Below, piece by piece: positions 52,102 through 61,205 of a stretch of 64,000 nt of DNA. Origin of the DNA: Hyphomicrobiaceae bacterium (GTDB taxonomy: Bacteria > Pseudomonadota > Alphaproteobacteria > Rhizobiales > Hyphomicrobiaceae); NCBI GenBank assembly GCA_022842785.1, contig JALHOW010000003.1, positions 248,001-312,000 on the forward strand, read 5' to 3'. A model generated the notes under the pieces. The model was not told where the DNA came from. It made no database searches and was given only the letters and a program-made list of their open reading frames with translations. The position numbers and the translations under genes were made by a program. Numbering within the stretch: the first letter of the stretch is position 1; each line of letters begins with the position of its first letter.

Positions 52102-52294
52102 GGACATCTAGATAAAAAGATGGAGTCGTTGATACGTAGATGTCCCGTCGCTGCTGGACTTCACGCGACTCCGCTTTCACGCGCGTAGAGTCACCGCACG
52201 AAATACGCCTTGTAAACCGGGAACTTTCGACGACTCCGTCTTGACGAGTCCCGGCCTCGCAATATCTCCCCCAACACAATGCATCGTTGGGGGA
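52102..52294 (+). promoter_or_regulatory. Candidate oriT/relaxase leader region
   Basis: The gap before the relaxase (51793-52299) is AT-richer than its surroundings. It holds a perfect 9-bp inverted repeat, GGACATCTA (52102-52110) and TAGATGTCC (52137-52145), two GACTCCG repeats (52167-52173, 52232-52238), and a 9-bp perfect stem TCCCCCAAC - 10 nt - GTTGGGGGA (52267-52294) ending 5 bp before the relaxase start. Origins of transfer commonly lie beside the relaxase gene and contain inverted repeats. No MOBP-type nic sequence was recognised, so the oriT role is inferred. Confidence 0.45.
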
Positions 52295-52299
52295 TCACC

Positions 52300-54042
52300 A
52301 TGGCTCACAACGACATTAAACCGAAGCTCGGACGGATCCGCGACAGCGCAAGCCATGCGCAACTGCGCACCAACACGCAGGTGCTCAGAGAGACCGGCCG
52401 CGCCGGCGCACGCGCCGTGCGGCAGCGCGGCCACGTGACATCGGCGATGCCGAAGCGCGGCATGGGCGCGGGCGTGCGCGCGGCCGCCGGGCTAATTGCT
52501 CCAGGCAGCCGCCGCGTCATCGTCAAGGCGAGATACACACGCATCTCTGCCGGCGATATGGGCGCGGCACGTGCGCACCTCAAATACATTCAGCGGGATG
52601 GCGTCACTCGTGAGGGAGAGGTTGGAAGGCTCTACGATGCACAGCGCGACGATGTTGATGGTGCGTCCTTCCTCGAGCGCTCGGAGAACGATCCGCATCA
52701 GTTCCGCTTCATCGTCTCCACCGAGGACGGTGCGCGGCTATCGGATTTGAAGCCGTTCATCCGCGACCTCCTCAGCCAGATGGAGCGTGACCTCGACACC
52801 AAGCTCGACTGGGTGGCGGTCGATCATTTCAATACCGGTCATCCGCACACCCACGTCGTCATCCGAGGCCGCGACGACCAAGGCCGCGATCTCGTCATGG
52901 CCAGGGACTACATCGGCCATGGCGTGCGTGCCCGTGCCCAAGCCTTGGTGACATTGGAGCTCGGACCTGAGACACAGCTCGAGCGCCTGCAGAAGCTCTT
53001 CGACGAAGTCGGCCAAGAGCGCCTGACGCGTCTCGACCGGCAGCTCATGGCGCGCGCCAAGGACAACATTCTCACAATCACCGCTCATGAGGAGAATGAC
53101 CCGACGCAGCAGACACTCAAGATTGGCCGTCTCAGAACACTGCAGCGCTTGGGGTTAGCCGAGGAACGGCAGCGGGGCGTATGGGCGCTCGATGGAAACG
53201 CAGAGAGCAAGCTGCGGCAGCTCGGCGAGCGCGCCGACAAATTCAAAATGATGCAGCGCGCCTTGAAGGAGGCTGGCATCGAGCGCAGTGCGGCCGCCAT
53301 GGCTCTGTTCGAGCACGGGCCGCGCAAGGTGCCGCTTGTCGGCAAAGTGGTCGGCGTCGGCATGGTCGATGAGATCACCGACCGCACCTGGGTGATCATC
53401 GATGCCGTCGACGGGCGCGTCCACTACGCCGATCTCGGCCGCCTCAAAGCAGAGGCTGTGCCGGCGCGCGGCAACATCGTCGCCCTTGCTGGTGGCGGCC
53501 TCAACGAGAAGCCGTCATCAATGCCACTCCTGCACGTGCTGTCTGCGACCGACCTCGACCGGCAGACCACCTACGAAGGGCCGACCTGGCTGGACCAGGC
53601 CATCGTGACCAGGTGGCAGCCGGAGATCCGGACAACAGGCTTCACGGCCGAGGCGGACAAAGCCCTCAAGGCACGGGCCGATTGGTTGGTCACCCGGCAG
53701 CTCATCGAGCAGTCGCAGGACGGCAAGCGCGTGCCGCGCGCCGACATGATGAAGGCGTTGCGTCAGGCTGAGACCAGGCACATCGCTGCCGATGTCTCGC
53801 GGCGCTTCAACGCCGCTTTCGTGCCGGCCCAGTCCGGCGCCCGGATCACCGGCACCTACGATCACGCCATCACAACGCCGACTGGCAAGATCGCGGTTAT
53901 CCGCCGCGAGGACACATTCACGCTTGCGCCGTGGCGGCCGGCGCTCGAGCCCTTCCGCGGCCATGCGGTCGCGGGGATCGTCGGGCAGACCCGCATGACC
54001 TGGACGCACGCCCGTGCAAGGGGCCTGCCAGGACGTGCGTGA
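52300..54042 (+). CDS. rlxS: VirD2-like relaxase (MOBP, DUF3363), RlxS-like
   Basis: A 580-residue relaxase. The three-histidine metal site is TGHPHTHVVIRG (His181, His183, His185), and upstream tyrosines (Tyr79 in ARYTRI, Tyr96 in HLKYIQRDG) are candidates for the DNA-linked residue. The C-terminal DUF3363 region runs from about 280. It nicks oriT and pilots the strand during conjugation. The start at ATG 52300 aligns with relatives (MAHNDIKPKLGRIRDSASHA); an ATG at 52279 falls inside a hairpin loop. Its ribosome-binding GGGGGA is the right arm of that hairpin. Its last 762 bp are repeated, diverged, at 62954. Confidence 0.92.
   Translation: MAHNDIKPKLGRIRDSASHAQLRTNTQVLRETGRAGARAVRQRGHVTSAMPKRGMGAGVRAAAGLIAPGSRRVIVKARYTRISAGDMGAARAHLKYIQRDGVTREGEVGRLYDAQRDDVDGASFLERSENDPHQFRFIVSTEDGARLSDLKPFIRDLLSQMERDLDTKLDWVAVDHFNTGHPHTHVVIRGRDDQGRDLVMARDYIGHGVRARAQALVTLELGPETQLERLQKLFDEVGQERLTRLDRQLMARAKDNILTITAHEENDPTQQTLKIGRLRTLQRLGLAEERQRGVWALDGNAESKLRQLGERADKFKMMQRALKEAGIERSAAAMALFEHGPRKVPLVGKVVGVGMVDEITDRTWVIIDAVDGRVHYADLGRLKAEAVPARGNIVALAGGGLNEKPSSMPLLHVLSATDLDRQTTYEGPTWLDQAIVTRWQPEIRTTGFTAEADKALKARADWLVTRQLIEQSQDGKRVPRADMMKALRQAETRHIAADVSRRFNAAFVPAQSGARITGTYDHAITTPTGKIAVIRREDTFTLAPWRPALEPFRGHAVAGIVGQTRMTWTHARARGLPGRA
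53281..54042 (+). repeat. Relaxase 3' segment, homologous copy 1 (diverged repeat of 62954-63715)
   Basis: From GAGCGC at 53281 to the stop at 54042 this matches 62954-63715 with no insertion or deletion: both are 762 bp, and from the conserved ATG both give 247 residues. I count 27 differing residues, about 89 percent identical protein. This is too diverged for a recent duplication and suggests two related ICEs. Confidence 0.9.
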
Positions 54043-54077
54043 TTGCTCACCTGAAACCCTAACATGCTTAGTCGTCT

Positions 54078-54353
54078 ATGCGCTCGCCAGATGCTCTCAG
54101 AAGAACGACGCCGGTGCCGACGCAGCGTCGTCGACGTATTTCTGACGATCGTACAGCTCCATGTGGTTCGCACCATTACAGTGGCCGCGGGTATGCGCTC
54201 GGTTTGGCACGCGCTGCCGCATCGGCCGGCGATCAGGTCGAAGCCGAGAACCTATACCAGCACGCAGAACACTACTGCAGACTGATGCGGCTGGGGACTG
54301 ATGGACATCCCGTGTCGGTGGACGGATTGGAGAGCTCCATCATTTCAGCTTGA
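54078..54353 (+). CDS. DUF4167-like small basic protein
   Basis: About 91 residues. A basic Arg-rich N-terminus precedes GYALGLARAAASAGDQVEAE then NLYQHAEHYCRLMRLG, the signature helix pair of DUF4167 proteins (alphaproteobacterial, usually longer; consensus has ARDA..SGDRVAAENYLQHAEHY). It may be a shortened member or a relic. Start uncertain (ATG 54064 in another frame; ATG 54078 in frame). It follows the relaxase gene and is tail-to-tail with a transglutaminase-type gene. Confidence 0.6.
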   Translation: MRSPDALRRTTPVPTQRRRRISDDRTAPCGSHHYSGRGYALGLARAAASAGDQVEAENLYQHAEHYCRLMRLGTDGHPVSVDGLESSIISA

Positions 54354-55159
54354 TGGGCTGAGTGCCTCATCCGTCCAAACCTTGAACCCACGCAACTCGC
54401 TAGGCCCGAAGATGTGCGTGAGCGGCACGTCGGCGGCATCGCGCCCGTAGGCGATGAGGACGCGCCCGATACGAGGCGCGTTGTTGCGGGGATCGAACGT
54501 ATGCCATCGCCCGCCAAGGTACACCTCCATCCAGGCCGCGAAATCCATCGGCGCGTAAGGCGGCGGCAAGCCGATATCACTGATGTACCCCGTGCAGTAT
54601 CGCGCGGGAATGTTCAGGCATCGGCAAAATGTGATGGCCAAATGGGCGAAGTCTCTGCAGACGCCCTGTGGGACCGTGTAGGCCTCGAAGGCTGTTCGTG
54701 TTGCGCGGGAGTGCTCATAGCCGAACGCGATGTGCGCGTGGACGAAATCGCAGATCGCCTGGACGCAGCGCCATCCGAGAGGTGTTGGCCCGAAAAGACG
54801 CCACGCTTCATCGGACAGCCGGTCGGTTTCGCAGTAGCGGCTGCCGAGGAGGAATTGCAGCGTCTCGCCGGGTAACTGTTCCACCGTGTGCTGAACCGCG
54901 GACAGGTCCACAGGATCGGGCCTGCATCGCGGACTATAGCGTTCGTGCCGAGCGTGAAACGGCCCGGCGGCGCGACGAGGCGGTTGCACCAGTTCCCGAA
55001 GCTGTCGCGATAGCTGCCGATGGGAACCGGCGGATTGGTCATCAGATGATCGGGCAGCTCCAGGTCGGAAGCACGCGAGAAATGCACATTGAGCATCGCG
55101 ATCAGCGGTGTGGATTGAGTAAACTCGAAACCCAGCTCACATCCGACGCGAATGCGCAT
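54345..55159 (-). pseudogene. Transglutaminase-like protease/transferase, frameshifted
   Basis: The N-terminal part (RVGCELGFEFTQSTPLIAML ... TLGTNAIVRDAG) is the bacterial transglutaminase-like N domain; the C-terminal part in another frame (PDPVDLSAVQHTVEQLPGET ... YCTGYISDIGLPPPYAPMD) carries the catalytic Cys (PQGVCRDFAHLA), His and Asp (GRWHTFDPRN). A single indel near 54915 (at GATGCAGGCCCGATCC) joins them into one protein of about 270 residues, the normal length. It could be a true pseudogene or a sequence error. The fold is that of cysteine proteases and transglutaminases of unknown bacterial targets. Confidence 0.75.
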
Positions 55160-55235
55160 GACGTCTCCATCCAGTTGTGTGCGTTGCGGTTACGCGCGAA
55201 CGAGCGCACCTCTAACCGGAAGCGCATCCGTCATT

Positions 55236-55553
55236 TCACCCGTGTTTCGCCGGCTGCGACGGAATTGGTGTCGACGCCTCGGGATCGTCATTGCAATTGG
55301 AAGCATCTCTCTGCTCGGCGGCGGCGAGATCCGCCGGATCGATCTCGACAAACTGCCTCCGCGTCCCTGAGGTCTCGACTGCAGGTAGCGTGATCGTCGT
55401 GGAAATGCGCCGAAAGGCAACAAACGATAGGCCATCGATTGCCAACTCGACGGTCTCGACGTGGTAGGTGCCTGGCGGCTGTATCCCATCAACGTCCTTG
55501 AGCGCGAAAGGATGCCGGAAGGTCACCAAACTCTCTGTTGTTCGTTCGGTCAT
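55236..55553 (-). CDS. Conserved hypothetical protein
   Basis: A 105-residue cytoplasmic protein beginning MTERTTESLVTFRHPFALKD with VDGIQPPGTYHVETVELAID and a beta-rich core ending STTITLPAVE, then an acidic low-complexity tail. The phrase FRHPFALKDVDG recurs in short hypothetical proteins of rhizobia that I recall, but no function is known. It lies between the transglutaminase and GH130 genes on the same strand. Confidence 0.7.
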   Translation of the reverse strand: MTERTTESLVTFRHPFALKDVDGIQPPGTYHVETVELAIDGLSFVAFRRISTTITLPAVETSGTRRQFVEIDPADLAAAEQRDASNCNDDPEASTPIPSQPAKHG

Positions 55554-55660
55554 GACGTTCTCCTGACACTACGCGCCACGCGCATCCGGTCAGCGTAAGA
55601 GCTGTGAGAGAGCATCGGAAGAATGAGCCGCGGAGCTCGAGGCGCCGTGCGTGGTGCAGG

Positions 55661-56959
55661 TCAGCCCTCCATTGCTCCCAAGAGCGCCGCGATCTTGATC
55701 GTCGCGAAGTTCGAGAACGTGTCGGAGATCGCATACGGCAATATGATGCGGTCACCATGGCGCATCCCGCCACACGTATAGACGACGTTCGGCACGTAAC
55801 CCGCACGTTCGGTGGGGTCGGGTCGGACCAGCGGCTCGCGCGATCGCGCCAGCACCTTCGACGGGTCATTCTTGTCGAGAAGAACCGCGCCGATCGAATA
55901 TTTGCGCACCGGCCCGACGCCGTGTGTCAGAAGCAGCCAACCTTCATCCAGTTCGATGGGTGATCCGCAATTGCCGATCTGGACGAACTCCCACGGAAAG
56001 GCCGGCTTCAGGAAGGCGTGTCCGCCCTCCCATGTGTAGAGGTCGTCGGAGAACATCAGGTACAGGTTCTCGTTGTCCTGCCGCCCGATCATCGCGAAGC
56101 GGTCGTCGATCTTGCGCGGGAAAAGGCCCATGCCCTTGTTTCCCGCGGCCGCGCCTCGAAGCGGCGTCATCCGGAATGTGCGGAAATCCGACGTCTCAAT
56201 GAGCTCGGAGCGGATCGCCCTTCCGCTGTAGGCGGTGTAGGTGGCGTAGTATCTCTTGCGTCCATTGTCGTTGAACTCGACGAACCTCGCGTCCTCGATG
56301 CCATTCATTTGGCTGTCGGTGATCGGGAAGATAACGCGCTCGCTCAGATCGTCCTCCGGACCGAACACGACCTCGACGTCGTCTCCATCGGGCCGAGCTG
56401 TCCGGTTCGTCACTTTCGGAACGGAGGCGAGACGTGCCGTAGGATCGACAGTGACTTTACCGTCGACATCGAGAAAGCCGGTGCGGAAGGTCAGGGATGA
56501 GATATGGCCTTCGCCGACGGCGCGAAGGCTCAGGATGAAACGGCACCCGCCGTCACGCATTTCCGTTTGGTCCGGGTGGCGGACAATGCTCGGGTTGAAC
56601 AAGGCCGACGCCTCGAACGCATACTCATGAAGGAAGTAGGCGCCCACCAACTGCCGTTGTGAGGCGGTGAAAACGGCGTGCGGGTCGAATGCAGCTTCCA
56701 TCTCTGTCGCGCGCGCGCCGAACAGCTCGAGCAGATTTCGGTGTCGCCCTGCAAAGTTCTCGAGGACGTCCGCCAGCTGCTTGGCGACCTCCGCCGGCTC
56801 CAGTCCGAGGACGCGCTCGACGATATGATTGGCTCTGGTCTTGTCCACCGAATTGAAATGACGGGGCTCGGTCGCCGGCTTGAACGGCCGGACGATAACG
56901 CGCGCAGGGTCCGGCCGCAAATGCAATGCCTGACGATTGAAAAACATAGGATGAGACAA
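55661..56959 (-). CDS. Glycoside hydrolase family 130 phosphorylase-like protein
   Basis: A 432-residue five-bladed beta-propeller enzyme of GH130. The catalytic Asp is expected in NGIEDARFVEFND, and phosphate-binding basic residues in HGDRIILPYAISDTFSNF and TGNKGMGLFPRKI-type segments. GH130 enzymes phosphorolyse or hydrolyse beta-mannosides. The downstream neighbours on the same strand are a glycosyltransferase and mannose-6-phosphate isomerase, consistent with a mannose-containing glycan. The exact linkage cannot be told. Confidence 0.85.
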   Translation of the reverse strand: MSHPMFFNRQALHLRPDPARVIVRPFKPATEPRHFNSVDKTRANHIVERVLGLEPAEVAKQLADVLENFAGRHRNLLELFGARATEMEAAFDPHAVFTASQRQLVGAYFLHEYAFEASALFNPSIVRHPDQTEMRDGGCRFILSLRAVGEGHISSLTFRTGFLDVDGKVTVDPTARLASVPKVTNRTARPDGDDVEVVFGPEDDLSERVIFPITDSQMNGIEDARFVEFNDNGRKRYYATYTAYSGRAIRSELIETSDFRTFRMTPLRGAAAGNKGMGLFPRKIDDRFAMIGRQDNENLYLMFSDDLYTWEGGHAFLKPAFPWEFVQIGNCGSPIELDEGWLLLTHGVGPVRKYSIGAVLLDKNDPSKVLARSREPLVRPDPTERAGYVPNVVYTCGGMRHGDRIILPYAISDTFSNFATIKIAALLGAMEG

Positions 56960-56997
56960 GACGGCTCCCCTCGAGTCGTTCGGATGTGATCGGAAAC

Positions 56998-59289
56998 CTA
57001 GGCGCTGAGAGCCAGCGACGACGGCAGTCGAACTTGGTCGACATTCGCGCTGGTCTCAGCGTGTCGGCGCATCTCGACAAGACCGAGAAGGTAGGACACG
57101 ACAGACTCGGCGCCTCGGTTCTCGTTGGGCCGATCAGGATGGAGACCATCCATGCAGGCGCCTGTCTCCAGATCCACGAGCGAGATCTTCAGGTCATTCT
57201 TGCCAAGAAACCAATCGAACGCTGACATCGCCGTTCGCGACCAGTCCGACTGTTTATCCACTCGTGCCGCAGCAAGGCAGGCCGAGATCGTTGCGGCGGC
57301 CTCGACCGGCTGCTGATCGAAGGCCTGCGGCGGTCTGTTGCGGCGACCGAAGCTGTCTGACCCGACAGGCCGGAAGTGTCCGGATGGTGCGGTCTGCTGC
57401 GACATCAGCCAGCGTAAGGAACGGAGGCCGGCCACAGCGTATCTTGTGGTTCCGGTCGTCGCGGCAGTCTGGATCAGCGCCTGCGGCAGGCGCGCGTTGT
57501 CGTAAGCGAGCACATCCTCGAACCACACCCAGCCACCGGCCCTCTTGACAGCCAATGCCGTCATCAAACGGTCGGCTAGAACGGCGCGCATACGGTTGGC
57601 CGAAACATCGTCGACCGCTGACGGACAATAGGCATCCAGCGCGAGCAGCGTGAAGGCCCAGGCGCGTGGTGATGTGAAAGCTTCAACAGCGGGCAGCGCA
57701 GCTTTGAACAGCGTCTTCGCCCAGGTTCGCCGCGCCCGATCGACATCCTTGGTCGCGCAAACCGCCAAGGCCCACAGCGTCCGCCCGTGGCTATCCTCGG
57801 AGCCCTGGTCTTCAAGCCAGCGGCGGTCGTAACTCATGAAGTTCCGAAAGCGCCGTGTATCGGGGTTCCAGGCGTGCTGGACGAATGCTGCGAAACGCGT
57901 CGTGAGAGTTTCGGGTAATCGTAGATCATCACCTTCGGCGAGACTGGAAGCGAGGAGCAACGCACGGGCATTGTCATCGACACAGTAGCCATGCGAGCGG
58001 TCAGGGATGCCATGCACGGCGTGCTGAATAAGCCCTGTGCTGTCGCACATCGAGAGGAGATGATCCGTTCGAATCTCGGGTAGTGAAGGTTGTCGCGGTC
58101 TCGATCCGTGTCGATCTCTCGGGTCCATAGGGCCGATGATCGTCGGCCGAAGGACACCCTCAAACGTCGTCAAGTATGCTCTGGCTGCTTGGGGCCAGGT
58201 CATGGAGCGGCTCGCCGCATAGGCTCGCTTGCGCATGGCATGGCGACGCACATCGTTGACCAGCAATGCCGATATTTCCTTGCCGATGGCATCGGAGTTC
58301 CCGAACGGCACGAGGATGCCGCGCTCATCGGCCAGCAGCTCCTTGGCGTGCCAATAAGGTGTCGAGACGACAGCCTTGCCCAATCCGTAGCTATACGCGA
58401 GCGTGCCGGACGTCATCTGCGCTTCATTGAGATACGGCGTTACGTAGACGTCGCACATCGAGATGAAGTCCAGCAGCGTGGGCAGGTCGACGAACTGATT
58501 GAGGAACACGACGTGATCGTCGACGCCGATAGCCCGTACGCGCGCGGTCAGACTGTCGCGATAGGTTTCGCCTTGATCCCGAAGCAGATTGGGATGCGTG
58601 GCGCCGAGCACGACATAAAGAGCTGTCGGGCACGATCGGATGATCTCAGGCATGGCGTCGATAACGGTCTCGATGCCCTTGCTCGGCGACAGTAGGCCGA
58701 ACGTGAGGATGACCGTTCGTCCTTCGAAACCGAGCTTTTGCTTGGCGCCGGCGGACTCGAGAAAGGGGAAGTCGGGAATTCCGTGCGCAATGACGTCAAT
58801 GTCGTGCGCGGGTACGCCATGACTCTTGCGGAGGAAATCCCGCCCCTTTTCCGACATCACGACCAGTTTCGAAGAGCGCTCGATGATTCGAGACATCACA
58901 TCGTGCTGGTCAGGACTCGGGTTCGGGAGGACAGTATGAAGCGTCGTAACGACCGGCATATCGAGACGCGACAGTAACTCGACAATGTGACCACCGGCCA
59001 CCCCGCCGAAGATTCCGTACTCATGCTGGAGCGAGACGAGATCGAACCCCGATCTGTTGAGGAATGTCGCAGCTTGCATGTAGTCATCGACTACGTCGTC
59101 GCGAAGCTGAATTCGTACGGGGTCGGGGTAGACGTAGGTCCCGCCGGAGTTGTTCATTGCGACGACGCTCGTATCCAAATCCGGTCGAGCGTCCGCGACA
59201 GCTTTATGCAGATCGTGGGTGAAGGTCGCGATCCCGCAGCGACGGGGCAAATGATTGCCGATGAACGCGATACGCTGGAGTCTTTTCAT
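56998..59289 (-). CDS. GT4-type glycosyltransferase with C-terminal alpha-helical domain
   Basis: A 763-residue cytoplasmic protein. Residues 1-about 370 are a GT4 (GT-B) transferase (RIAFIGNHLPRRCGIATFTH; nucleotide-sugar region ILTFGLLSPSKGIETVIDAM; acceptor region with EAQMTSGTLAYSYGLGKAVV). Residues about 410-763 form an alpha-helical domain (SHGYCVDDNARALLLASSLA; RRTWAKTLFKAALPAVEAFT) that I recognise as commonly joined to such transferases in this group. I chose ATG 59289 with AAAGGAA upstream. It overlaps the manA-like gene by 86 bp. It is likely to make or modify the mannose-containing glycan handled by the GH130 protein. Confidence 0.85.
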   Translation of the reverse strand: MKRLQRIAFIGNHLPRRCGIATFTHDLHKAVADARPDLDTSVVAMNNSGGTYVYPDPVRIQLRDDVVDDYMQAATFLNRSGFDLVSLQHEYGIFGGVAGGHIVELLSRLDMPVVTTLHTVLPNPSPDQHDVMSRIIERSSKLVVMSEKGRDFLRKSHGVPAHDIDVIAHGIPDFPFLESAGAKQKLGFEGRTVILTFGLLSPSKGIETVIDAMPEIIRSCPTALYVVLGATHPNLLRDQGETYRDSLTARVRAIGVDDHVVFLNQFVDLPTLLDFISMCDVYVTPYLNEAQMTSGTLAYSYGLGKAVVSTPYWHAKELLADERGILVPFGNSDAIGKEISALLVNDVRRHAMRKRAYAASRSMTWPQAARAYLTTFEGVLRPTIIGPMDPRDRHGSRPRQPSLPEIRTDHLLSMCDSTGLIQHAVHGIPDRSHGYCVDDNARALLLASSLAEGDDLRLPETLTTRFAAFVQHAWNPDTRRFRNFMSYDRRWLEDQGSEDSHGRTLWALAVCATKDVDRARRTWAKTLFKAALPAVEAFTSPRAWAFTLLALDAYCPSAVDDVSANRMRAVLADRLMTALAVKRAGGWVWFEDVLAYDNARLPQALIQTAATTGTTRYAVAGLRSLRWLMSQQTAPSGHFRPVGSDSFGRRNRPPQAFDQQPVEAAATISACLAAARVDKQSDWSRTAMSAFDWFLGKNDLKISLVDLETGACMDGLHPDRPNENRGAESVVSYLLGLVEMRRHAETSANVDQVRLPSSLALSA

Positions 59290-60247
59290 TCGTTGTTCCT
59301 TTGTGCCCGCGTGTCGCGGCGCCATCGTCCAGAGGGAGCGGCGACGGCGCCAGGACTCGCTCTGACGTGCCCACGTCGTCGGATTGGGGCCGTGTAAGTC
59401 GCTGCAGCAGGTTGCGCGCGACGTCGCCGGTGTAGGCCACAAGGCAAGTCACGGAAGCAGCACCAACGTGGATGCCGGTTGTTTGAGATTCCGCATAAAT
59501 GGCACCACCTGCAGCTATCTCGACAGATCCGATGGTTGCCGAACCGCCGAGCACAAGCAGCCACGTCTCCCGATCCGCTTCGAGGAGCCAATGGGACTCC
59601 GGTGGAAGAACGATCCGTTCGAGCACGAAATGCTGATTGGACACCAGCAGTGTCCGTTGACGTGACATGTGGGTTGGCCGTGCCTCAGGCTCTCCGGAGC
59701 CTGTGCTCGCAGCCGCAACCGCGCAATCGAGATGAAGATCACGCTGCCGACCGTAGTCGAACAGGCGAAACGTGGTATCGCTGCGCTGCTGAATCTCAGC
59801 GATCACGAGCCCTGCTCCGATCGCATGTATCGTGCCGGCGGGAACCGAAACGACATCACCCGCCACCACCGAGCGCCAGGCGACGAGTTCGGCAATCGAG
59901 CCGTCCTCGATCGCTCGGCGCAACTGCTGTCGAGAGCAGGCGCGGCTCAGCCCTAGCGCAACCTTTGCGCCTGCCGCAGCCTCGACGACGTACCATGCCT
60001 CGGTCTTTCCATTCGGCAGGCCAATCGATCGGGCGAAGGCGTCGTCCGGATGTACTTGGATGGACAACGGCTGGCTGGTGAACAGCAGCTTGAGCAGGAG
60101 GGAGGTAGGCGTTCGATCTGCGCCGGTTCGCTCGTACCAAAGTTCGCCGATCCATGTGCCATCACAACTCGGCTGTGCCCAAGGACGTGGATCGGCGACG
60201 CCCCAGGGCTTGGTCACGGAGTTGGCGGTTACATGCTCAATCGGCAT
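59204..60247 (-). CDS. Class I mannose-6-phosphate isomerase-like protein
   Basis: About 347 residues from ATG 60247 (GTG 60256 is also possible). It has the class I metal site: LSIQVHPDDAFARSIGLP, then GKTEAWYVVEAAAG, and the later VPAGTIHAIGAGLVIAEIQQ with SDTTFRLFDYGR. The C-terminal cupin half is present. It interconverts mannose-6-P and fructose-6-P to feed GDP-mannose synthesis. It is upstream of and overlaps the glycosyltransferase gene by 86 bp, so its real end may be shorter, or the overlap may couple translation. Confidence 0.83.
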   Translation of the reverse strand: MPIEHVTANSVTKPWGVADPRPWAQPSCDGTWIGELWYERTGADRTPTSLLLKLLFTSQPLSIQVHPDDAFARSIGLPNGKTEAWYVVEAAAGAKVALGLSRACSRQQLRRAIEDGSIAELVAWRSVVAGDVVSVPAGTIHAIGAGLVIAEIQQRSDTTFRLFDYGRQRDLHLDCAVAAASTGSGEPEARPTHMSRQRTLLVSNQHFVLERIVLPPESHWLLEADRETWLLVLGGSATIGSVEIAAGGAIYAESQTTGIHVGAASVTCLVAYTGDVARNLLQRLTRPQSDDVGTSERVLAPSPLPLDDGAATRGHKGTTNEKTPAYRVHRQSFAPSLRDRDLHPRSA

Positions 60248-60293
60248 GATGGACACCCCGCGATCGACACGGAGACGCCGCCTCGGGGATCCC

Positions 60294-60440
60294 TCATCGT
60301 GACTTTTTTCCGGCCGGCTTAGTGGCCGCGCCCATACCGGACTTCGTCAGGAAGGGCGTCTCCTGCGCCGCCGGCGTTTTCGGCTTCGCGGATTTCGGCT
60401 TTCGGACCTCACGATTACCTTTTTGCTGACCTTTTGCCAT
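60294..60440 (-). CDS. Small Lys-rich protein
   Basis: A 48-residue, strongly basic protein (MAKGQQKGNREVRKPKSAKP then KTPAAQETPFLTKSGMG). No hydrophobic segment. Very similar short Lys-rich proteins, annotated hypothetical, occur in rhizobia. It may bind nucleic acid. It lies just upstream of the manA-like gene. Confidence 0.6.
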   Translation of the reverse strand: MAKGQQKGNREVRKPKSAKPKTPAAQETPFLTKSGMGAATKPAGKKSR

Positions 60441-60569
60441 GTGGCATCTCCATTTCTGCTGTGCCGCACGAGACGGCTTGGATGAATTTCACTTGAAGCG
60501 GCGCAAGCCCTTCGGTGCGGTCGGCGCGTGAGCCGGGCTTCCCGCTGGCCGCTCCAAATCGCTTGGCGA

Positions 60570-60935
60570 TCAGTTCTTGCCGGCCACTTTGTCGTCCAGA
60601 ATGAGCGTCGCGCAGGCGCGCGACATCGTCGAGTCGACAGCCTGAGCGCCTGGCATCTTTGCCCAGCCGCCCTTTTCAATGAAGCTCGCCTGTTGCCAGG
60701 AGCTGACCTTCTTCAGTTCGTCGAGGCGTGCCACCGACTCCTGATCTCGCCGGAAATTGTCTGCACAGATGGGTGCGAGCGCCTTGACGACGGCCTCGGA
60801 AGCACGCTGGTTGGCCTGGGTCGCCGCGTTCCCTGCGGTCGTCCATCCACCCCAAGTGAAGCCGAGGATGGCGAGCGCAATCGCGCCGCCCATCGCGCCC
60901 AAGAGTGCCGGCTTCAGCTCGACTGGCATTTTCAT
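60570..60935 (-). CDS. Membrane-anchored hypothetical protein
   Basis: About 121 residues. A membrane segment near the N-terminus (LLGAMGGAIALAILGFTWGG) is followed by a helical periplasmic part (NQRASEAVVKALAPICADNF; VARLDELKKVSSWQQASFIE). I chose ATG 60935 with AAGGAA upstream; upstream frames lack similarity to anything I know. Function unknown. Confidence 0.65.
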   Translation of the reverse strand: MKMPVELKPALLGAMGGAIALAILGFTWGGWTTAGNAATQANQRASEAVVKALAPICADNFRRDQESVARLDELKKVSSWQQASFIEKGGWAKMPGAQAVDSTMSRACATLILDDKVAGKN

Positions 60936-61205
60936 GACGCGATGTTCCTTGTTCTGAGTTGAATGGTGGCGCCCGAACAAACCGAACGCTGACTGACGGA
61001 GCCTAAGCGATCCACCGCCACTTGCAGTGGCGGTGACCGGTCGATCGCGCGTGCTGAATGATTCGATCTCACGGGCCGCGACAGCCCACCGGATCAAATG
61101 GCGAGCGGCACCAGCCTTTTCTCGCCTGCTACTTTCTGTCTAGCTGACTTATGGAAGCGTCATGCTGATCTAAAGCAGCCTCGCGATGAATTCCGCGTCC
61201 GGTGA

